Positions 36,345 to 44,405 of a DNA stretch of 64,000 nucleotides are shown here, in pieces. The stretch lies in contig NZ_JANIIC010000004.1 in assembly GCF_024519315.1 (NCBI RefSeq), forward strand, positions 124,001 to 188,000. Direction: 5' to 3'. The stretch's first letter is position 1. Each line of letters opens with the position of its first letter. A program made the position numbers and the translations under genes. Source of the DNA: Streptomyces malaysiensis subsp. samsunensis. GTDB taxonomy: Bacteria > Actinomycetota > Actinomycetes > Streptomycetales > Streptomycetaceae. Under the pieces are notes generated by a model. It had not been told where the DNA came from and ran no database searches. It was given only the letters and a program-made list of their open reading frames with translations.

Positions 36345-38507
36345 TCAGGCCGAGACCACGGTCAGCCCCTCCGGTGCCGTCGTGTTCACCGTCCCGTCCG
36401 CCGCCAGCGCGATGTCCAGCCGGGCCCCGCCGACCTGGAGCCCCGTCACCGTCAGCGGGGCGTAGGCCCCGGCGAAGGCGGGGGCCACCGTGACCGTGCC
36501 GCCCGGGACGTCCGCGTCCAGGCCGAGGGCCGAGCGCAGCACCAGGACCGAGGAAGCGGCCGCCCATGCCTGGGGGCGACATGACGCGGGATAGGGCGCG
36601 GGGCGCGGGCCCGCTTCGGCGCCGTGGCCGGCGAAGAGCTCGGGCAGCCGCCCGGCGAACCCCGCCGACGCCGTCAGCAGGCCCGCCGCCAGCGACGCCG
36701 CGGCGTCCGGGAAACCGGCCCTGACCAGGCCGTGTACGGCGATCGCGGTGTCGTGCGGCCAGATCGAACCGATGTGGTAGCCGTACGGGTTGAAGCCCAC
36801 CGAGTCGCTGCTCAGGGTGCGCAGACCGTGGCCCGAGTCGAGGCCGGGGCCGGTCAGCCGGGCCGCCAGCGCGGCGCTCTCCTCCTGGTTCAGCAGGCCC
36901 GTCCCCAGAAGGTGGCCGAAGCCCGAGGTGACCGAGTCCACCGGCCGGCCGTCGCGGTCCAGCGCGACCGCCGGGTACGCACCCCGCGCGTCCTCCACCC
37001 AGAAGCGCTTCCGGAAGCGGGTGGCGAGCCCTTCCGCCCATTCCTCCCACGCGTCCGCGCCCGGCCGGCCGAAAGCGCGCAGCAGCGCCGCTCCGTCCCG
37101 CGCCGCCTCGTACGCGTACGCCTGCACCTCGCACAGCGCGATCGGCGGGTCGGCGAGCCGGCCGTCGCGGTGGCGGATGGCGTCGCCGGAGTCCTTCCAG
37201 CCCTGGTTGGCCAGGCCCCGGCCGGTCCGGTCGACATACCTGAGGAAGCCGTCGTCGGCCGCGGCCGCCTGGTCGCGTATCCACGCGAGCGCCGACTCGG
37301 TGTGCGGCAGCAGCTGTTCCACCTGCTCGGGGGCCAGGCCCCAGCGCCAGGCGTCGTGGAGCAGGGTGATCCACAGGGGGGTCGCGTCGACCGTGCCGTA
37401 GTACACCGGCGGGACGGCGAACGCTGCGTTGAAGTTCTGGGTGCCGCGCCGCACTTCGTGCAGGATCTTCCCCGGCTGTTCCTCCGTGGCCGGGTCGGCC
37501 ACCGCCCCCTGGCGGCGGGCGAGCGTGCGCAGCGTACCGGCCGCGAGCTCGGTGCCGAGCGGGAGCAGCATACGGGCGGCCCACAACGAGTCGCGGCCGA
37601 AGAGGGTCAGAAACCACGGGGCTCCGGCGGCCAGGAACTGATCAACGCCGCCGGTGCCCTCCGCGGACCGGGGGTCCACCAGGCGCAGCCGGTCCGCGTC
37701 GGCGACCGACTGGTCCAGCCACTGGTCGAAGCGCCGGTCCGCGCTGCGCAGGGCCGGGGTGCGCCACGGTACGGCGTCCGCGGGGGCGGCCGGGAACTGG
37801 TCACCGTCCGCGTGCGCCGCCGTGCAGCGCAGCGTGGCCGTCCACGAGGCGCCGGGAGCCAGTTCGACGTCGAACGACAGCCGGCCCTCCGGCGCCTCCA
37901 GGGCATCCGGCGCCGGCTCGCTGACCAGGCGTACGGCGAACCCGTCGCGGGACCACGCCAGACCGCTTCCCCCGGGGCCCGCTCCACCCTCTTCCCGCGC
38001 CGGTACCGGGTCCGGGGCGTGGCCCGTCTTCACCCGCTCCATCGGGGCGAGGTCCGTACCGGCGGTGACCGTGAGCCGGAAACCGACCCGCTGGGTGCCC
38101 GAGTTGGTGACCTCGAAGCTCTCCTCCAACCGCCCGGAGGAGACGGTCCGGCGGCGGTTCAGGGCGACCGCCGGGTCGGGCGTCACCTCGCCGAGCCCGC
38201 GCAGGATCGCCCGGAAGTCCGCCCGGTCGGCCCCCCTGAGCCCGCCGACGACCGGCGCCAGGGCAATGGGCCCGGCCGTGACGGTCAGATGGGACAGCGC
38301 CCTGCTGTCGCCGTGGTAGAAGCCGTCCGCACCCCCGCCGAGCTGTCCATCCGCGCGCGAGATCACAAAGCTCGGCGCGTACAGCGTGACGACCGCGTCG
38401 TGCAGGAACGGCTGGAGGTCCGTGGCCACCGGAGTGGCGGCCGTGGCCGGTCCGTTGGTGTCCAGGGCCTTGACAGTGGTGTCCAAAGGAGTAGAACCTC
38501 TCAGCAT
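36345..38507 (-). CDS. Amylo-alpha-1,6-glucosidase-like protein (glycogen debranching N-terminal domain)
   Basis: A 720-residue protein. The N-terminal beta-rich domain (SFVISRADGQLGGGADGFYHGDSRALSHLTV) is the bis-type debranching N-domain; the C-terminal part is an (alpha/alpha)6 barrel with FGRDSLWAARML, QGWKDSGDAIRHRDG and YHIGSIWPHDTAI, where acidic residues for inverting glycoside hydrolysis sit. No export signal is seen, so it acts in the cytoplasm on imported oligosaccharides. ATG 38507 has only a weak GGA site; a TTG about eight codons later is possible. It is divergent from a LacI gene and next to a CUT1 importer, which probably supplies its substrate. Confidence 0.9.
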   Translation of the reverse strand: MLRGSTPLDTTVKALDTNGPATAATPVATDLQPFLHDAVVTLYAPSFVISRADGQLGGGADGFYHGDSRALSHLTVTAGPIALAPVVGGLRGADRADFRAILRGLGEVTPDPAVALNRRRTVSSGRLEESFEVTNSGTQRVGFRLTVTAGTDLAPMERVKTGHAPDPVPAREEGGAGPGGSGLAWSRDGFAVRLVSEPAPDALEAPEGRLSFDVELAPGASWTATLRCTAAHADGDQFPAAPADAVPWRTPALRSADRRFDQWLDQSVADADRLRLVDPRSAEGTGGVDQFLAAGAPWFLTLFGRDSLWAARMLLPLGTELAAGTLRTLARRQGAVADPATEEQPGKILHEVRRGTQNFNAAFAVPPVYYGTVDATPLWITLLHDAWRWGLAPEQVEQLLPHTESALAWIRDQAAAADDGFLRYVDRTGRGLANQGWKDSGDAIRHRDGRLADPPIALCEVQAYAYEAARDGAALLRAFGRPGADAWEEWAEGLATRFRKRFWVEDARGAYPAVALDRDGRPVDSVTSGFGHLLGTGLLNQEESAALAARLTGPGLDSGHGLRTLSSDSVGFNPYGYHIGSIWPHDTAIAVHGLVRAGFPDAAASLAAGLLTASAGFAGRLPELFAGHGAEAGPRPAPYPASCRPQAWAAASSVLVLRSALGLDADVPGGTVTVAPAFAGAYAPLTVTGLQVGGARLDIALAADGTVNTTAPEGLTVVSA

Positions 38508-38520
38508 TAGATCGATCCAA
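38507..38520. promoter_or_regulatory. LacI-type operator overlapping glycosidase start
   Basis: TTAGATCGATCCAA is a near-perfect palindrome centred on CG, six of seven pairs matching, and touches the glycosidase start codon. A central CpG is typical of LacI-family operators, and a LacI gene starts 99 bp away on the other strand. The 111-bp gap is AT-rich enough for promoters on both strands. Binding is inferred. Confidence 0.5.
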
Positions 38521-38618
38521 AGACATTAACGCCCTCTTCAGAGCGCTGACAATGCCTTTGTAACGCTCAAATCAAGCTCGTAGGCCCAGGTTCAGACCTT
38601 CGTACGCCGGAGACCCGT

Positions 38619-39683
38619 ATGCCCCGCTCCACCAGCAGTCCCTCGCCCAAGGGCAGCCCGGTGACCCTTGCCATGGTCGCCCGCCGGGCCGGTGTCTCCC
38701 CGCAGACCGTGTCCAACGCGATCAACTCGCCGGACCTGCTGCGCCCCGAGACCCTGGAGCGGGTCCGCGCGGCGATCGACGAGATGGGCTACCGCCCGAG
38801 CCGTGCCGCGCAGACGCTGCGCACCCGCTCCAGCAAGCTGATCGGCTACGGTATCCAGCCCGTTCCCGGCGGCGACACGGCCCCGGTCATGGACCGCTTT
38901 CTGCACGCCCTGTCGCAGGCCGCCGACGAGGCCGGCTACCGGATGCTGCTGTTCGCCTGCCCGCCCGGCGGCCCGAGCCTGGAGGGGTACGAGGAACTGC
39001 TCGGCCAGCACGACGTCGACGGCTTCGTGCTCAGCAACACCGCCCGCCAGGATCCGCGCCAGGCGTGGCTGGCCAAGCGCGGGGTGCCGTTCGTCGGCTT
39101 CGGCCGGATGTGGTCGGGGCGGCAGATCGGCGATTGGGTCGACGTCGACGGTGCCTCGGGCACGGACGCCGCCGTGGAGCACCTGGTCGCCCTGGGACAC
39201 CGCAGGATCGCCTTCCTGGGCTGGCCGCGTGGCTCCGGCGTCGGTGACGACCGCGCCGAGGGCTGGCAGCGGGCCATGCGCCGGCACGGGCTGCCGACGC
39301 GCGGGCGGCGCGCCGAGAGCGCGGGGGACGTCGAGGCGGCCCGTAGCGCCGTCAAACCCTTACTGGACGCGGGTGCCACGGCCGTGGTCGCGGTCAGCGA
39401 CACGCTGGCACTCGGCTGCTACCACGCGCTGCGCGAGCGGGACGCCGCCCCCGGCCGGGACGTCGCCGTGGTCGGCTTCGACGACTCGCCGACCGCCGGG
39501 ATCCTCTCGCCCTCCCTGTCCACGGTCGCCCAGCCGCTGGAGGCGGTCGGCAGGGAGTGCGTGCGGCTGCTGCTGGCCCGGATGGCCGACCCGGCCGCGT
39601 CACCGGGACGTGTCCTGCTGGAGCCGTCCCTCGTCGTCCGCGACAGCACCGCGGCGCCGGGTTCCGACGCACCGGGGCCCTGA
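38619..39683 (+). CDS. LacI family transcriptional regulator containing a TTA codon
   Basis: A 354-residue LacI protein: N-terminal helix-turn-helix (TLAMVARRAGVSPQTVSNAI), hinge helix, then sugar-binding domain with GFVLSNTARQDPR, VDVDGASGTDAAVEHLVALG and VAVVGFDDSPTAGILSP. Codon 248 is TTA (39360-39362), decoded in Streptomyces by the developmental tRNA of bldA, so translation may be limited to late growth. I found no other in-frame TTA codon in the window. It probably controls the divergent glycosidase and the CUT1 transporter downstream, with a sugar as inducer. Confidence 0.95.
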   Translation: MPRSTSSPSPKGSPVTLAMVARRAGVSPQTVSNAINSPDLLRPETLERVRAAIDEMGYRPSRAAQTLRTRSSKLIGYGIQPVPGGDTAPVMDRFLHALSQAADEAGYRMLLFACPPGGPSLEGYEELLGQHDVDGFVLSNTARQDPRQAWLAKRGVPFVGFGRMWSGRQIGDWVDVDGASGTDAAVEHLVALGHRRIAFLGWPRGSGVGDDRAEGWQRAMRRHGLPTRGRRAESAGDVEAARSAVKPLLDAGATAVVAVSDTLALGCYHALRERDAAPGRDVAVVGFDDSPTAGILSPSLSTVAQPLEAVGRECVRLLLARMADPAASPGRVLLEPSLVVRDSTAAPGSDAPGP

Positions 39684-39790
39684 CGACCGGCGCTCCGCCG
39701 CGTCGGCGCCATGAGGCGCCGCGCCCCGAACATCACCTCTCCTCCACCCCCCTCGAGCCGCACGCACCATCCCGAAACCACGGAGGAATC

Positions 39791-41035
39791 ATGACCCCCC
39801 GCACGGCCACCGCCGCTCTCGTCACCTGCGCGGCGCTCCTGGCCGCCACCGGCTGCTCGTCGAGCTTCGGCGGCGACAAGAGCACGAAGCAGGACACCGA
39901 CGCCAAACAGCACCTGAAGGTCCTGATAGCCACCTCGGGCGACGCCGAGACCAAGGCGGTCAAGGAGGCCGCGGCCGCGTACGAGAAGCAGTCCGGCAAC
40001 AAGGTGAGCGTCGAAGCCGCCAAGGACATGAACCAGCAGCTGGCCCAGTCCTTCGCCGGGCACAAGCCGCCGGACGTCTTCTACGTCAACTCCGACCAGT
40101 TCGCGAACTACGCCAAGGGCGGCTCCCTGTACCCGTACGGCGACACGATCAAGGACGCGGACGACTTCGCCGAGCCCCTGCGCACCTCCTTCACCTACGA
40201 CGGGAAGCTGGTGTGCCTGCCCAAGGACACCTCCACCCTCGCCCTCGCCATCAACACCGACCTGTGGAAGAAGGCGGGGCTGACCGAGAAGGACTACCCC
40301 ACCTCCTGGGACGAGCTGAGGAAGGTCGCGGCCAAGCTCACCGGCGGCGGGGTCACCGGCCTGGTCACCAGCGACGAGTACCAGCGACTCGGCGTCTTCA
40401 TGAAGCAGGCGGGCGGATGGATCACCGACGCGAAGCAGACGAAGATGACCGCCGACAGCGCGCAGAACGCCGAGGGGCTCGGCTTTGTGAAGTCGCTGTT
40501 GCGGGACGGCTCGCTGAAGTACGCCAAGCAGGTCGACACCAGCTGGGGCGGCGAGGCACTCGGCAAGGGCAAGGCCGCCATGACCATCGAGGGCAACTGG
40601 CTGACCGGCGGCATGAAGCTGGACTACCCGGATGTGCCGTACAAGGTGGTCCCGCTGCCCGAGGGACCGGCCGGGAAGGCCACGCTGGCCTTCAGCAACT
40701 GCTGGGGCGTGGCCGCCGAGAGCGCCCACCGGTCGGCGGCCGTGGACCTGGTGAAGTACCTCAGCTCCGGTGAGCGGCAGCTGAAGTTCGCCGACGCGTT
40801 CGGGGTGATGCCCTCACGCACCAGCGCCCTCGCCCAGTACGCGAAGCAGGCGCCGGACGCCAAGGCATGGGTCGACGCCAACGCCTACGCGCAGGGCCCG
40901 GTGACCGTCGCCGGGTTCGACAAGGTGCTCAGCCAGTTCAACACCGAACTCCAGTCGCTGCGCACCACGGACCCGAAGAAGATCCTCGCCGCCCTCCAGC
41001 GCAACGGCGAACAGAGCCTCGCGAAGGGCAACTGA
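39791..41035 (+). CDS. CUT1 sugar ABC transporter substrate-binding lipoprotein
   Basis: A 414-residue extracellular binding protein (SBP_bac_1 fold). The signal peptide ends at LAATGC with lipidated C22 and a Ser/Gly/Asp linker. Mature-domain segments PPDVFYVNSDQFANYAKGG, YPTSWDELRKVAAKL and GEALGKGKAAMTIEGNW are typical of binders for oligosaccharides. ATG 39791 follows GGAGGAA. It is followed at once by two permease genes; the ATPase is absent, as in many actinobacterial CUT1 systems that share the MsiK ATPase. Confidence 0.94.
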   Translation: MTPRTATAALVTCAALLAATGCSSSFGGDKSTKQDTDAKQHLKVLIATSGDAETKAVKEAAAAYEKQSGNKVSVEAAKDMNQQLAQSFAGHKPPDVFYVNSDQFANYAKGGSLYPYGDTIKDADDFAEPLRTSFTYDGKLVCLPKDTSTLALAINTDLWKKAGLTEKDYPTSWDELRKVAAKLTGGGVTGLVTSDEYQRLGVFMKQAGGWITDAKQTKMTADSAQNAEGLGFVKSLLRDGSLKYAKQVDTSWGGEALGKGKAAMTIEGNWLTGGMKLDYPDVPYKVVPLPEGPAGKATLAFSNCWGVAAESAHRSAAVDLVKYLSSGERQLKFADAFGVMPSRTSALAQYAKQAPDAKAWVDANAYAQGPVTVAGFDKVLSQFNTELQSLRTTDPKKILAALQRNGEQSLAKGN

Positions 41036-41041
41036 GCCGTC

Positions 41042-42277
41042 ATGCCCTTCCGCACCACCCACCGCACGGCGCGCCGCATCCCCCGCGGCGCGTCGTCCGA
41101 CCCCCGCCCGGCCCCCGGGGCCATCGGCGGGGACCCCCGTACGGCCGGTTCGCCGGGCGCGTCCGACGCGCCCGGCGGGTCCGGCCCCAAGGCGGCGCCC
41201 CGCACCCCTGACACCCCGCCCGCGGGGCGCCGCCACGGCGAAGGCGCCTGGGGCTGGCTGTTCGTCAGCCCCATGGTGCTGATCCTCGGCCTGTTCCTGG
41301 TGCTGCCGATCCTGATGGCCCTGTGGGTCAGCCTGCTGGACTGGGACGGGCAGTCCAACCCGTTCAGCGGGCAGGCGGAGTTCGTGGGCCTGGACAACTA
41401 CCGGGCGCTGCTCACCGAGGACGGCCTCGACCGCACCCTCTTCGCGACCGCACTGCGCAACAACGTCTACTACGTGGCTCTGACCGTGCCGCTCCAGACC
41501 GGGCTCGCGCTGGTGCTGGCGCTGATCGTCAACCAACGGCTGCTGCGGGCGCGGGGCGCGCTGCGCACCACGTTCTTCTTCCCGTCGGTCACCAGCTCGA
41601 TCGCGGTCTCCACCGTCTTCCTCTTCCTGTTCCAGGGCAGTGGTGCCGTCAACACGCTGCTGTCCTGGATCGGAGTGAAGGGCCCGAACTGGTTCGCCGA
41701 TTCGCGCGGGGTGCTCTCGACGCTGCTCGGCGGCCTGGGCATCGTCGACCCCGACCACCCCGCGGGGGCGCTGGCCGATCACTCCTTCATGGGCCTTTCC
41801 TGGTACGAGTGGCTGTCCGGTCCGTCCGTCGCGATGTGCACGATCATTCTGCTGGCCGTCTGGACGACCTCCGGCACCTTCATGCTGATCTTTCTCGCGG
41901 CCCTCCAGGACATCCCGCGCGAGCTGGAGGAGGCGGCCGCCATCGAGGGCGTCAACCGCCGCCAGATGCTGCGCCATGTCACACTGCCCGCACTGCGGCC
42001 GGTGCTCTTCCTCGTCCTCACCCTGGGGACGATCGCCACCTGGCAGGTCTTCGACCAGGTGTATGTGATGGGCCAGGGCGCTCCGGGCAATACGACGCTG
42101 ACACCGGCCTTCCTGTCGTACTCGACGGCCTTCGACGGCGCCGACTTCGGGCAGGGCGCGGCCATCGCGTTCATCCTGCTCGCGCTGATCCTGCTCATCA
42201 CCGCGCTACAGCGCTGGGCGCTGCGGGAGCGCGGTCCCCGCCCGGGAGGAACCGATGAACGCCAAGGCCACGGCTGA
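41042..42277 (+). CDS. CUT1 sugar ABC transporter permease (MalF-like)
   Basis: A 411-residue permease. A long, Pro/Gly-rich cytoplasmic N-terminus (about 70 residues) precedes six membrane segments. The ATPase-coupling EAA loop reads EEAAAIEGVNRRQMLRHVTLP. An insertion between helices (GVKGPNWFADSRG to SWYEWL) enlarges an extracellular loop, as in MalF relatives. It forms the channel with the MalG-like protein, which overlaps it by 23 bases. The start at 41042 has no strong ribosome site, so a start inside the low-complexity N-terminus is possible. Confidence 0.93.
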   Translation: MPFRTTHRTARRIPRGASSDPRPAPGAIGGDPRTAGSPGASDAPGGSGPKAAPRTPDTPPAGRRHGEGAWGWLFVSPMVLILGLFLVLPILMALWVSLLDWDGQSNPFSGQAEFVGLDNYRALLTEDGLDRTLFATALRNNVYYVALTVPLQTGLALVLALIVNQRLLRARGALRTTFFFPSVTSSIAVSTVFLFLFQGSGAVNTLLSWIGVKGPNWFADSRGVLSTLLGGLGIVDPDHPAGALADHSFMGLSWYEWLSGPSVAMCTIILLAVWTTSGTFMLIFLAALQDIPRELEEAAAIEGVNRRQMLRHVTLPALRPVLFLVLTLGTIATWQVFDQVYVMGQGAPGNTTLTPAFLSYSTAFDGADFGQGAAIAFILLALILLITALQRWALRERGPRPGGTDERQGHG

Positions 42278-43175
42278 CGCCAGGGCCAGGGCCGCCACCG
42301 CGGCGCAGGGGCGCCCGGTGCTCGGCCGGTTCCCGCGGCCACTGCGGGTGCTGGGATACGCCCTGGTGGTGGGGGTCGGACTGGTGTATCTGCTGCCGTT
42401 CGCGCTCCAGCTGGTGAACGGGTTCAAGACGGACCCGGAGGCGGCGGCGCATCCCCTCGGACTGGTGCCCACCACCCCGACGACCGCCGCCTACCAGCGG
42501 CTGTTCGGGCTGAGCCAGGCCGGGGACGGGGTGCCGTTCCTGCGCTGGCTGGGCAACTCCACCCTGGTCGCGGTCCTGGTCACGGCCGGGCGGGTGCTGT
42601 TCGACTCGATGGCGGGGTACGCGCTGGCGCGGCTGCGCTTCCGGGGCCGCTCGCTGCTGTTCGGCTTCGTCCTCGGGGTGATGGCGGTGCCCGGGGTGGC
42701 GCTGCTGATCCCGAAGTTCCTGGTGCTGAACACCTTTGGGCTGTTCGACACCTACACCGGCATGGTCCTTCCGCTGATGGTGGACGCGGCCGGGATCTTC
42801 ATCATGAAGCAGTTCTTCGAGTCGGTTCCCCGGGAGGTCGAGGAGGCCGCGCGGGTGGACGGCGCCGGGGTGATCCGGACCTTCTGGTCGGTGGTGCTGC
42901 CGATGGCCCGGCCCGCGCTGATCACCCTGACGATCCTGTCGTTCCAGGGCTCGTGGAACGAGTTCACCCACTTCCTGGTGGCCACGCAGTCCGGCCAGTA
43001 CGAGACGTTGACGACCGGGCTCGCCCGATTTGTCTCGGGCGGGCTGGGCGGCGGTACGCAGTACCCGCTGAAGCTGGCGGCGGCTCTGCTGGCGACCCTG
43101 CCGGTCGCGGCGCTGTTCTTCTGTTTCCAGCGCTACTTCGTGCAGGGGGCCAACTCGGGGGCGGTCAAGGAATAG
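42255..43175 (+). CDS. CUT1 sugar ABC transporter permease (MalG-like)
   Basis: A 306-residue permease with six predicted membrane helices; the coupling loop EEAARVDGAGVIRTFWSVVLP is the EAA motif of MalG-type proteins. ATG 42255 follows GGGAGGAACCG and overlaps the MalF-like gene. It completes a membrane pair for the binding protein at 39791. No ATPase or further enzyme gene follows on this strand; the GntR gene ahead is convergent. Confidence 0.94.
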   Translation: MNAKATADARARAATAAQGRPVLGRFPRPLRVLGYALVVGVGLVYLLPFALQLVNGFKTDPEAAAHPLGLVPTTPTTAAYQRLFGLSQAGDGVPFLRWLGNSTLVAVLVTAGRVLFDSMAGYALARLRFRGRSLLFGFVLGVMAVPGVALLIPKFLVLNTFGLFDTYTGMVLPLMVDAAGIFIMKQFFESVPREVEEAARVDGAGVIRTFWSVVLPMARPALITLTILSFQGSWNEFTHFLVATQSGQYETLTTGLARFVSGGLGGGTQYPLKLAAALLATLPVAALFFCFQRYFVQGANSGAVKE

Positions 43176-43230
43176 CGGTTCGCCCTGGACGGGGCGGTGC
43201 GCATGGCTGATGCGACGGTCGCCGCCTTCG

Positions 43231-43899
43231 CTATGCCGTGCCCCGCGCCGACCGGGCCAGCGCGCCGAGGCGCAGGTCACGGGTGCGGCTCTGGTGCGCG
43301 ATCATGCGGTCGCGCGCGGCGGACGCGTCGCCGTGGCGTACCGCTTCCAGGATCCCGGCGTGCTCCGTGAGGATCTGGTCGAGGTTGTCGGGCAGGTCGG
43401 TGGCTGACGAGGTGTGCGCGTCGTATGTCTTCAGCTGGGCGTCCAGACGGTCCATCAGCTCGGCGATGGTGGGGTTGTGCCCGGCTTCGCGCAGCATCAC
43501 ATGCCACTCGCTGTTGAGGTTCCGCAGTTCGGCGGGATCGGTGGTGTCCGCCGTGCTTTCGTGGACGTGGACGAGCCGGGCGAGGTCGAGTTCCGTCCGT
43601 CGCATGGCGGCGGCTTGGACGATGGTCGACTCAAGGGCGATGCGCGCCTCGCAGATCTGGAGGATTTCCTCCGGGGTGCGGGTGCGGACCACGTAACCGC
43701 GAGTCGCCTGCTCGACCAGCCCGTCCTGCTCGAGCCTGATCAGGGCCTCCCGCACCGGGGTGCGCGACACGTTGTACTCGGTGCTCAGAGCCGATGGGAT
43801 CAGTACGGTCCCCGGCCCCGCCTGCCCGTTGACGATGCGCTGCCGGATGCGGGCGTAGTGGCTGATGGCGCGTCGTCCATCGTCCTGTGAAGCGGTCAC
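43231..43899 (-). CDS. GntR family regulator with FCD domain
   Basis: A 222-residue FadR-subfamily GntR regulator. The winged helix (LIPSALSTEYNVSRTPVREALIRLEQDGLV) is followed by an all-helical FCD effector domain with a likely metal/ligand site (LHVHES-like LVHVHES, NSEWHVMLREA, HAGILEAVRHGD). GTG 43899 was chosen with GGGAAG upstream; a much longer reading frame into the intergenic region is not supported. It is divergent from the sulfur-type ABC operon, whose promoter at 43964 abuts palindromes at 43944-43958, so it is the likely repressor of that operon and of itself. Confidence 0.92.
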   Translation of the reverse strand: MTASQDDGRRAISHYARIRQRIVNGQAGPGTVLIPSALSTEYNVSRTPVREALIRLEQDGLVEQATRGYVVRTRTPEEILQICEARIALESTIVQAAAMRRTELDLARLVHVHESTADTTDPAELRNLNSEWHVMLREAGHNPTIAELMDRLDAQLKTYDAHTSSATDLPDNLDQILTEHAGILEAVRHGDASAARDRMIAHQSRTRDLRLGALARSARGTA

Positions 43900-43943
43900 G
43901 TCTCTTCTTCCCTGTCCTCTCGTCCACCATCGTCCACCATTCG

Positions 43944-43958
43944 ATACAAGTGTATACA
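43944..43958. promoter_or_regulatory. Overlapping palindromes, probable GntR operator
   Basis: ATACAAGTGTAT (43944-43955) and the perfect palindrome TGTATACA (43951-43958) overlap in an AT-rich patch 45 bases upstream of the GntR start and directly beside the -35 element of the divergent promoter. GntR/FCD proteins commonly bind short palindromes with GT-N-AC symmetry of this sort. Assignment is by position and symmetry. Confidence 0.6.
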
Positions 43959-43963
43959 GGTGT

Positions 43964-43992
43964 TTGCACGTAGATGCAGCTGTGGTTAGGAT
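43964..43992 (+). promoter_or_regulatory. Sigma70-type promoter of sulfur-type operon
   Basis: TTGCAC (43964-43969), a 17-bp spacer and TAGGAT (43987-43992) closely match the Streptomyces housekeeping pattern TTGACN/TAGAAT. Transcription would begin near 44000, giving a leader of about 400 nt before the first large gene, which contains the short leader peptide at 44062-44193. It abuts the GntR operator. Confidence 0.65.
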
Positions 43993-44061
43993 CCCCGCAA
44001 GTGTTCCGTAAGGTCGGCGCGCACGGCAGCCGGCCGTCCTCCATGCCCAGGGGAGTTCCAG

Positions 44062-44193
44062 ATGCATCGCGATGCCCAGTCACGGCGGGGTTCCGCCCGC
44101 CTGGCCGTCGTGATCGCCTTCCCGTGGCGGACCGGGTTGACGTGCCGTCGGCACATCGACTTCATGCGTAGCTCCAGCGCACGCTGTCGCTGA
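44062..44193 (+). CDS. Cysteine-containing leader peptide upstream of sulfonate-type operon
   Basis: A 43-codon ORF begins at ATG 44062 after AGGGGAG and ends LTCRRHIDFMRSSSARCR before TGA. This C-terminus matches the leader peptides (pattern RRHIDL-x-R-x-SS-x-x-C-R) that precede many Streptomyces sulfur and sulfonate-transport operons. In mycobacteria, short ORFs with cysteine codons act as cysteine-responsive attenuators. By analogy, slow reading of the two Cys codons when cysteine is scarce would change folding of the following leader RNA. About 210 nt of untranslated sequence follow before the permease gene. Confidence 0.75.
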   Translation: MHRDAQSRRGSARLAVVIAFPWRTGLTCRRHIDFMRSSSARCR

Positions 44194-44211
44194 TCTTGAT
44201 CACTTCGTAGT

Positions 44212-44245
44212 CTCACGTCCGGCCGGCCCGGCTCTCCTACGTGAG
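44212..44245 (+). other. Leader hairpin after the cysteine leader peptide
   Basis: CTCACGT (44212-44218) and ACGTGAG (44239-44245) form a 7-bp stem enclosing a GC-rich loop, starting 18 bases after the leader stop codon. A ribosome stalled at the last Cys codon (44185-44187) would lie close enough to disturb it. It could be part of an attenuator with sequences nearer the permease gene. Function is inferred. Confidence 0.4.
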
Positions 44246-44405
44246 CGTTTCCCCGAGCACGTCGCCTTTGGCTCAGCCCGGGCAATGTGTCCTTCACGCC
44301 ACCCGCCGCGCGCGGGAACCCTCCCACGGCCTCCCGCTCGGTTCGGCTCCCGCGTCGACTCCTCCGCGGTGCGGACCGAGGCGATCACTCCTGAAAGGGA
44401 GACCC

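Noticed and set aside
43231..44067. Longer start for the GntR gene, 56 codons upstream
   Set aside because: The extra codons cross the operator and promoter region, lack similarity, and contain no ribosome site before the upstream ATG; GTG 43899 has one.
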